Notes under the pieces: generated by a model
Databases searched by the model: none
Seen by the model: the letters and a program-made list of their open reading frames with translations, nothing else
What the model was told of the DNA's origin: nothing
Part shown: one piece after another, positions 6,704 through 9,835 of the stretch
How positions within the stretch are numbered: position 1 is the stretch's first letter
How the letters are laid out: every line of letters begins with the position of its first letter
Source: Methylococcaceae bacterium
Lineage (GTDB): Bacteria; Pseudomonadota; Gammaproteobacteria; Methylococcales; Methylomonadaceae
DNA length: 9,835 nt
Assembly (NCBI GenBank): GCA_947505055.1
Contig: CANNLO010000156.1
Location: 1 to 9,835, forward strand
Direction: 5' to 3'
Translations under genes and position numbers: made by a program

Positions 6704-7782
6704 TGGACATTGCATTAAAGAGCATTACGGTCAGAGAATTGGTCGAGAACTACCAAGACAACCAAGAAGCTGGTGTGGTTGGTTATGGTGGCATTTTAAA
6801 TATTCGTCCGCCTTATCAGCGTGAGTTTGTTTACAACGACAAGCAGCGTGAGGCTGTGATTGATACTATAACCAGGGGCTTTCCACTCAATACGATGTAC
6901 TGGGCTATGACTAGCGATGGTTTCGAGATTATCGACGGCCAGCAGCGCACTATTTCAATTTGCCAGTATGCGGACGGCGTCTTTTCATATAAGAACCGCT
7001 ATTTTCACAACCTACAGCAAGATGAAAAGGAAGCGATACTTAATTACAAGCTAACTGTGTACCAGTGCCAAGGCGCCGATAGTGAGAAGCTAGACTGGTT
7101 CCGCACCATCAATATCGCCGGTGAGAAACTGACAGAGCAAGAGTTACGAAATGCAGTCTACGCTGGTCCCTGGACGGCAGATGCTAAGCGTTACTTCTCC
7201 AAGACGCAATGTGCTGCTTGGCTTCTTGCCGAGAAATACATTAACGGCTCACCTATACGCCAAGACTACCTGGAAAAGACAATCTCCTGGTTGAATGAGG
7301 GCGACATAGACGGATATATGGCTAGTCACCAACATGACAAGAACGCCAACCCAATCTGGCTCTATTTTCAAGCTGTCATAAGTTGGGTCAATGCCACGTT
7401 TCCAAACTATCGTAATGAGATGAAAGGCATTGAGTGGGGGGTGCTTTATAACGTCCACAAGGATGACAATCTAGACCCAGCAACACTTGAAGCTGAAACA
7501 GCCCGACTCATGTCCGATGACGAAGTGACAAAGAAAAAAGGAGTGTATGAGTTTCTACTCACGAAAAATGAAAAACACTTAAGCATACGCACATTCACAG
7601 ATAGCAATAAACGCACTCTCTACGAACGTCAAAATGGTATATGTAATACATGCAAGGAACATTTCAATATTGGCCAGATGGAGGCAGACCATATAACACC
7701 GTGGTCACAAGGAGGTAAGACAGAGCTGATCAATGGACAAATGCTCTGCCGTGAATGTAATAGAAGAAAATCCGACCGTTAA
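6703..7782 (+). CDS. DUF262 (ParB/Srx-like) protein with C-terminal HNH nuclease
   Basis: This 359-aa protein has two domains. Residues 1-150 are DUF262: IRPPYQREFVY (34-44), then IIDGQQRT with DGQQR at 78-82, then FRTINIAGEKLTEQELR (133-149). In GmrSD, SspE and BrxU this domain binds nucleotide and senses modified DNA or controls cleavage. Residues about 150-295 are a helical linker. Residues 305-359 are an HNH nuclease with zinc ligands C314/C317 and C349/C352 and active-site D329, H330 and N344 (EADHITPWSQGG ... NGQMLC). All key residues are present, so both activities are expected. It is translationally coupled to the EcoRI-type methyltransferase, with GGAGG at 6694-6698. It is a likely restriction or anti-phage effector; target and trigger are unknown. 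Confidence 0.93.
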   Translation: MDIALKSITVRELVENYQDNQEAGVVGYGGILNIRPPYQREFVYNDKQREAVIDTITRGFPLNTMYWAMTSDGFEIIDGQQRTISICQYADGVFSYKNRYFHNLQQDEKEAILNYKLTVYQCQGADSEKLDWFRTINIAGEKLTEQELRNAVYAGPWTADAKRYFSKTQCAAWLLAEKYINGSPIRQDYLEKTISWLNEGDIDGYMASHQHDKNANPIWLYFQAVISWVNATFPNYRNEMKGIEWGVLYNVHKDDNLDPATLEAETARLMSDDEVTKKKGVYEFLLTKNEKHLSIRTFTDSNKRTLYERQNGICNTCKEHFNIGQMEADHITPWSQGGKTELINGQMLCRECNRRKSDR

Positions 7783-7807
7783 TATAATTAATACTGCTAG
7801 TTCTAGC
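7783..7807 (+). promoter_or_regulatory. Perfect -10 box and 12-bp palindrome before the membrane protein
   Basis: TATAAT lies at 7783-7788, without a good -35. GCTAG (7796-7800) is inverted as CTAGC (7803-7807) with two bases between, ending 2 bases before the ATG at 7810. The palindrome occupies the place of a ribosome binding site, and none is visible. It may be an operator or a translation-control hairpin; inference only. Confidence 0.35.
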
Positions 7808-7809
7808 CT

Positions 7810-8361
7810 ATGTCAAAAATTAAATCGGTAGCAGCCTTATGCTTGCTGACATTATTGTGGCTACTGGCCTGGGCATACTTCGCACTCAATGCAGCCTCCC
7901 TTTATTCCTCAGTATTTGCCAACTCAAGATTTACAGCCAGTTTTTACCAATGTCTTCACGTCAACTTATTTCGTACGGTCTTATACCTAGTTTTTTTCTA
8001 TGGGCAGTTGCTGGTATTTAAAGCAGTTGCTGGTGGACAATCAGGGATAGCGGAGTATTTCAAAATACCGTTTAGCATTGCTGCAATAAAGACAAACATC
8101 ACTCGGTTAAAGGGATTGAAAAATCAGCAGGCTGGGACTAATTTAAAACTGATTATAAAAAACTTAATCTGGGTTTCTTACTGGTACTTTATAAGCTTTA
8201 GTATTTTCTGGTTATCTGCCAGTCATTTTATGGGGGACTGCGATAATGGTGATCTGGAATGCACCTGTAACAACCTACCCTACTTGCTTCCCGCCTTCTT
8301 AGTAACACTGATAGTCGGCTGCTTGTTTATTACATATTCAAACTACATGAAAAAAGGTTGA
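7810..8361 (+). CDS. Four-helix membrane protein, unknown function
   Basis: This 183-aa protein is predicted by eye to span the inner membrane four times: about 7-29, 52-72, 115-138 and 158-176. A positive central loop (73-114, with KTNITRLKGLK) and lysines at both ends put the termini and centre in the cytoplasm. The loop between helices 3 and 4 would then face the periplasm and carries C144, C151 and C153 (CDNGDLECTC), possibly a disulfide or metal site. No domain is recognised. It starts 27 bases after the nuclease gene with no clear ribosome site, so it may be part of the same transcript or have its own promoter. It could be a third component of the defence module or an independent cargo gene. 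Confidence 0.75.
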   Translation: MSKIKSVAALCLLTLLWLLAWAYFALNAASLYSSVFANSRFTASFYQCLHVNLFRTVLYLVFFYGQLLVFKAVAGGQSGIAEYFKIPFSIAAIKTNITRLKGLKNQQAGTNLKLIIKNLIWVSYWYFISFSIFWLSASHFMGDCDNGDLECTCNNLPYLLPAFLVTLIVGCLFITYSNYMKKG

Positions 8362-8380
8362 ATGAAAATTTAAGGGAACA

Positions 8381-8406
8381 AAAAAGGCGGGGATTAGCCG
8401 CCTTTT
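8381..8406. terminator. Bidirectional terminator between convergent genes
   Basis: AAAAGGCGG (8382-8390) pairs over 9 bp with CCGCCTTTT (8398-8406) around a 7-base loop, with A on one side and T on the other. It can stop the membrane-protein transcript on the + strand and the lipoprotein transcript on the - strand. Confidence 0.9.
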
Positions 8407-8409
8407 AAA

Positions 8410-8791
8410 CTATTCTTTTTCTAAGACAATAGAGACTTCTTCTGGATACCTATACATAGCGCCAGTAATCATGTCTGTAATACCGAAGTCAATCAGCACT
8501 CCAGTTACGCCCGCTCCTGTGGCACCACTAACTATTTTTGTTACCTGTTGCTTATGACCAGGCGCTGTACAAGTCACCACTATGTCATCTTTATCTTTGC
8601 CAACCTGAATAGTATTTAATGAGGTGCTTATACTGCCCAATTTTCCATCGCCGACACGATTAACATCGCATTTCGTATCTTTTGGCTCTAACTTAAATAC
8701 TATTATTTGCTGCGTGCCTTGAGTAACTGTTGCACATCCCGTCAAAAATAAAATGGCCGTTAGGGTAAAAAAACTTATTTATTGATTGCAT
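8410..8791 (-). pseudogene. Lipoprotein gene with a 1-base frameshift in the signal peptide
   Basis: On the minus strand GGAG (8802-8799) is 7 bases before ATG at 8791-8789, which starts MQSINKFF. A run of seven T (minus strand, 8773-8767) then breaks the frame. Dropping one T continues TLTAILFLTGC, giving a normal lipoprotein signal with lipobox LTGC and lipidated C19, and a 126-aa product. The mature part opens CATVTQGTQQ and ends GVLIDFGITDMITGAMYRYPEEVSIVLEKE. This resembles the small lipoproteins with a GAMY.YP ending that often follow signal peptides, but no function is known. The downstream frame is open from 8778; an internal TTG at 8745 could only give a protein without signal. It may be a true frameshift, a phase-variable or slippage site, or a sequencing error. 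Confidence 0.7.
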
Positions 8792-8968
8792 TTAGTTACT
8801 CCATTAAGATTACGTAAGATGTACTACTTTGTTTATGATGCTAATTTAAGCGAATATTATTAAACATTATATGCTGCATTAAGAATCCAACAAACCATTA
8901 AAATCTTATAGTCAATTTGATTTTGGATAGTAATCATAAAACTATAAACACAGTATTAGGAGAAAGCT
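8792..8968. promoter_or_regulatory. Divergent intergenic region between two lipoprotein genes
   Basis: The 177 bases are AT-rich and must hold the promoters of both divergent genes. TTGATT at 8917-8922 is a possible -35 for the right-hand gene, with only poor -10 matches (ACTATA, 8941-8946) downstream. The only firm elements are the two ribosome sites, GGAG (8799-8802, minus) and AGGAG (8958-8962, plus). Confidence 0.4.
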
Positions 8969-9478
8969 TTGAAAAAGAATATAGCTTGGATGGCGCTTTT
9001 GTTTCTCAGTGCAATGGGATTTGTTGGTTGTGCTGACACTATGTATAACGTACGAACAACCCTTGGCACTACGATGATGCCAAAGGGGTCAAGTTTCACA
9101 GCTCCAATAGAAAAAAGTAGCACTGAGGCTGTAGTCTACATATACCGACCTATTGGATGGGCGCAGACGCCTGACATTTTTTTAAATGACAGAAATTTAA
9201 CAGCTCTTGCTGAAGGTTCTTATTTCGTCGAAAAATTAAAACCAGGAACGGTTAAAATTTTAGTGCAAGGAAATCATAATCGTGACTGGAGTTTTGGTCC
9301 AATTGGTGTATCGGTGAACGCAAATGCAGGAGAGCGAAGATACTACCGAATTGGCACTGGCATCAATGGAATTTTTATAACGCCAATTATTGGCGGATAT
9401 AGCAGAGAAATGAGGATAGAAGAAGTTCCAGAGGATTTCGCACTTCAAGACTTATCTAAACTTCGTTCAATGAGGTAA
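8969..9478 (+). CDS. DUF2846-like lipoprotein
   Basis: This 169-aa protein is an outer-membrane or periplasmic lipoprotein by prediction: signal peptide MKKNIAWMALLFLSAMGFVG, then lipobox C21. The mature part resembles the DUF2846 family: AVVYIYRP (about 54-61), IFLNDRNL (about 70-77), then GSYFVEKLKPG (about 83-93), and a C-terminal AGERRYYRIGTGI (about 120-132). The start codon is TTG at 8969, supported by AGGAG at 8958-8962 six bases upstream and by the well-formed signal peptide beginning there. DUF2846 proteins are of unknown function and occur widely on chromosomes and islands. Here it is the last gene before the right end, so it is probably cargo that affects the cell envelope. Confidence 0.85.
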   Translation: MKKNIAWMALLFLSAMGFVGCADTMYNVRTTLGTTMMPKGSSFTAPIEKSSTEAVVYIYRPIGWAQTPDIFLNDRNLTALAEGSYFVEKLKPGTVKILVQGNHNRDWSFGPIGVSVNANAGERRYYRIGTGINGIFITPIIGGYSREMRIEEVPEDFALQDLSKLRSMR

Positions 9479-9480
9479 TA

Positions 9481-9510
9481 CGTCCAAATAGCTTATCGTT
9501 CGTCCAAAAC
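9481..9510 (+). repeat. CGTCCAAA-type repeats, right end
   Basis: CGTCCAAATAG (9481-9491) and CGTCCAAAAC (9501-9510) start 20 bp apart, about two helical turns, and match the copy at 150-161. Together they suggest a protein-binding site common to both element ends. Confidence 0.45.
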
Positions 9511-9550
9511 CCAGTGTAAGTATAGCCAGATGGTACCGAATTTAGAAAGT

Positions 9551-9576
9551 GGCTGGTGGGGGTATGGTGGGGTCTG
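9551..9576 (+). repeat. G-rich tract with repeated GGTGGGG
   Basis: The tract includes GGTGGGGGTATGGTGGGG (9555-9572), with GGTGGGG at 9555-9561 and 9566-9572. It is strikingly G-rich against an AT-rich background and lies inside the right end. It may bind an excisionase or accessory factor; a two-layer quadruplex is possible but weak. Confidence 0.3.
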
Positions 9577-9636
9577 GATATTTAGCTTTTCGATAGGGGT
9601 ACGCTAGACAACTTTGTGAAGTCATACAATAACTAT

Positions 9637-9657
9637 TGTTGGTATATTTGTTGGTAT
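9637..9657 (+). repeat. TGTTGGTAT direct repeats, right integrase arm sites (candidate)
   Basis: Perfect copies lie at 9637-9645 and 9649-9657, starts 12 bp apart, in the same orientation as the left copies at 184-202. They are about 65-80 bp inside the attR candidate, comparable to the left arrangement. Confidence 0.65.
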
Positions 9658-9719
9658 GTAATAAAAATAAAATGTTAAAGTCTAATCCTGTGTTATGTTT
9701 TATATGGTTGTTTGGGGGA

Positions 9720-9732
9720 CTCTTTCCCACCA
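9720..9732 (+). other. attR candidate (imperfect copy of the tRNA 3' end)
   Basis: CTCTTTCCCACCA equals the tRNA 3' end CTCTTTCACCACCA with one A missing. A further TAATCCTG at 9683-9690 matches the tRNA anticodon-stem region (40-47), 10 bases further away than in the tRNA. It is probably the displaced tRNA 3' end, partly decayed. A chance match cannot be ruled out. Confidence 0.5.
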
Positions 9733-9757
9733 AAACAGGGTTTCACAAAGCATCGTG

Positions 9758-9797
9758 ACCCTTCAAAAGCCCCTTAGCTAATAGCTTTGGGGCTTTT
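9758..9797 (+). terminator. Terminator in the right flank
   Basis: AAAGCCCC (9764-9771 region) pairs with GGGGCTTT before a T-rich tail, around a 14-base spacer in which GCTA/TAGC can pair further. It lies outside the element and may be the original terminator of the tRNA transcript. Confidence 0.8.
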
Positions 9798-9835
9798 TCT
9801 TTACATCATACCGTCGCATCTAATTGCTTGACATA

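Larger units (their letters stand above)
81..9732. mobile_element. Integrative element (P4-like satellite or integrative mobilisable element type) in tRNA-Met
   Basis: The element is bounded by tRNA-Met on the left and an imperfect copy of its 3' end on the right. Matching short repeats (TGTTGGTAT and CGTCCAAA types) lie just inside both ends. It carries integrase, AlpA regulator, primase-polymerase, SF3-like helicase, a candidate origin and accessory genes. It has no recognisable structural phage genes, relaxase or mating-pair genes, so it would need a helper for transfer or move only as a genomic island. The left boundary is firm; the right boundary rests on a 13-base imperfect repeat. Confidence 0.7.
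9479..9835. other. Gene-free right end of the element and chromosomal flank
   Basis: No credible gene is seen on either strand. The stretch holds CGTCCAAA repeats (9481-9510), a G-rich tract (9551-9576), two TGTTGGTAT repeats (9637-9657), a tRNA-3'-end-like attR candidate (9720-9732), a terminator (9758-9797) and TTGACA at 9828-9833, which could be the -35 of a gene beyond the window. The layout is that of an integration end rather than a coding region. Confidence 0.7.

Noticed and set aside
7839..8021. Second plus-strand reading frame inside the membrane-protein gene
   Set aside because: It lies wholly within the longer membrane-protein frame with no ribosome site of its own.
9542..9733. 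Possible 63-aa minus-strand gene at the right end
   Set aside because: It spans the G-rich tract, the TGTTGGTAT repeats and the attR candidate, and has no recognisable domain.
1..9835. CRISPR array or insertion sequence
   Set aside because: No regularly spaced repeats of CRISPR length, no transposase and no IS-type terminal inverted repeats were seen.

Overview
The window holds one complete-looking integrative element of about 9.65 kb (roughly 81-9732) inserted at the 3' end of a tRNA-Met(CAT) gene, with a little flanking chromosome on each side. The moderate-to-low GC content, the genomically encoded CCA on the tRNA, the P4-type integrase and the AlpA regulator suggest a gammaproteobacterium, possibly a marine one of the Alteromonadales type. 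The genus cannot be fixed from the sequence.

Left end (1-2156): tRNA-Met, its terminator, a cluster of short repeats that look like integrase arm-binding sites (CGTCCAAA and TGTTGGTAT types), a P4-family tyrosine integrase, a small unrecognised gene overlapping the integrase stop codon, and a terminator. The same two repeat types recur at the right end, next to a slightly degraded copy of the tRNA 3' end. This is the basis for calling the element boundaries.

Replication block (2157-5125): an AlpA-family regulator, a CxxC zinc-ribbon protein, a PrimPol/PriCT_2 primase-polymerase and an SF3/D5-like helicase, all with overlapping start and stop codons. Just past the helicase stop is an inverted pair of double 9-bp repeats around an 82% AT core, a good candidate for the element's own origin. 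The block resembles a P4-like phage satellite, but no capsid, terminase, portal or conjugation gene is visible.

Cargo (5233-9478): a small basic Cys/His protein, then a compact two-gene module with its own candidate promoter. The module is an EcoRI-family adenine methyltransferase translationally coupled (TAATG) to a DUF262-HNH protein that keeps both its DGQQR motif and a complete zinc-HNH nuclease site. A four-helix membrane protein follows after 27 bp. Then come two divergently transcribed lipoprotein genes, one of which carries a 1-base frameshift in a T7 run inside its signal peptide.

Most likely biology: the left and middle parts move and copy the element. The methyltransferase/DUF262-HNH pair, perhaps with the membrane protein, looks like an anti-phage or restriction-modification-like system. 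The lipoproteins may alter the cell surface. The pairing of methyltransferase and DUF262-HNH is the most interesting part of the window; its function is inferred from domains and gene order only.
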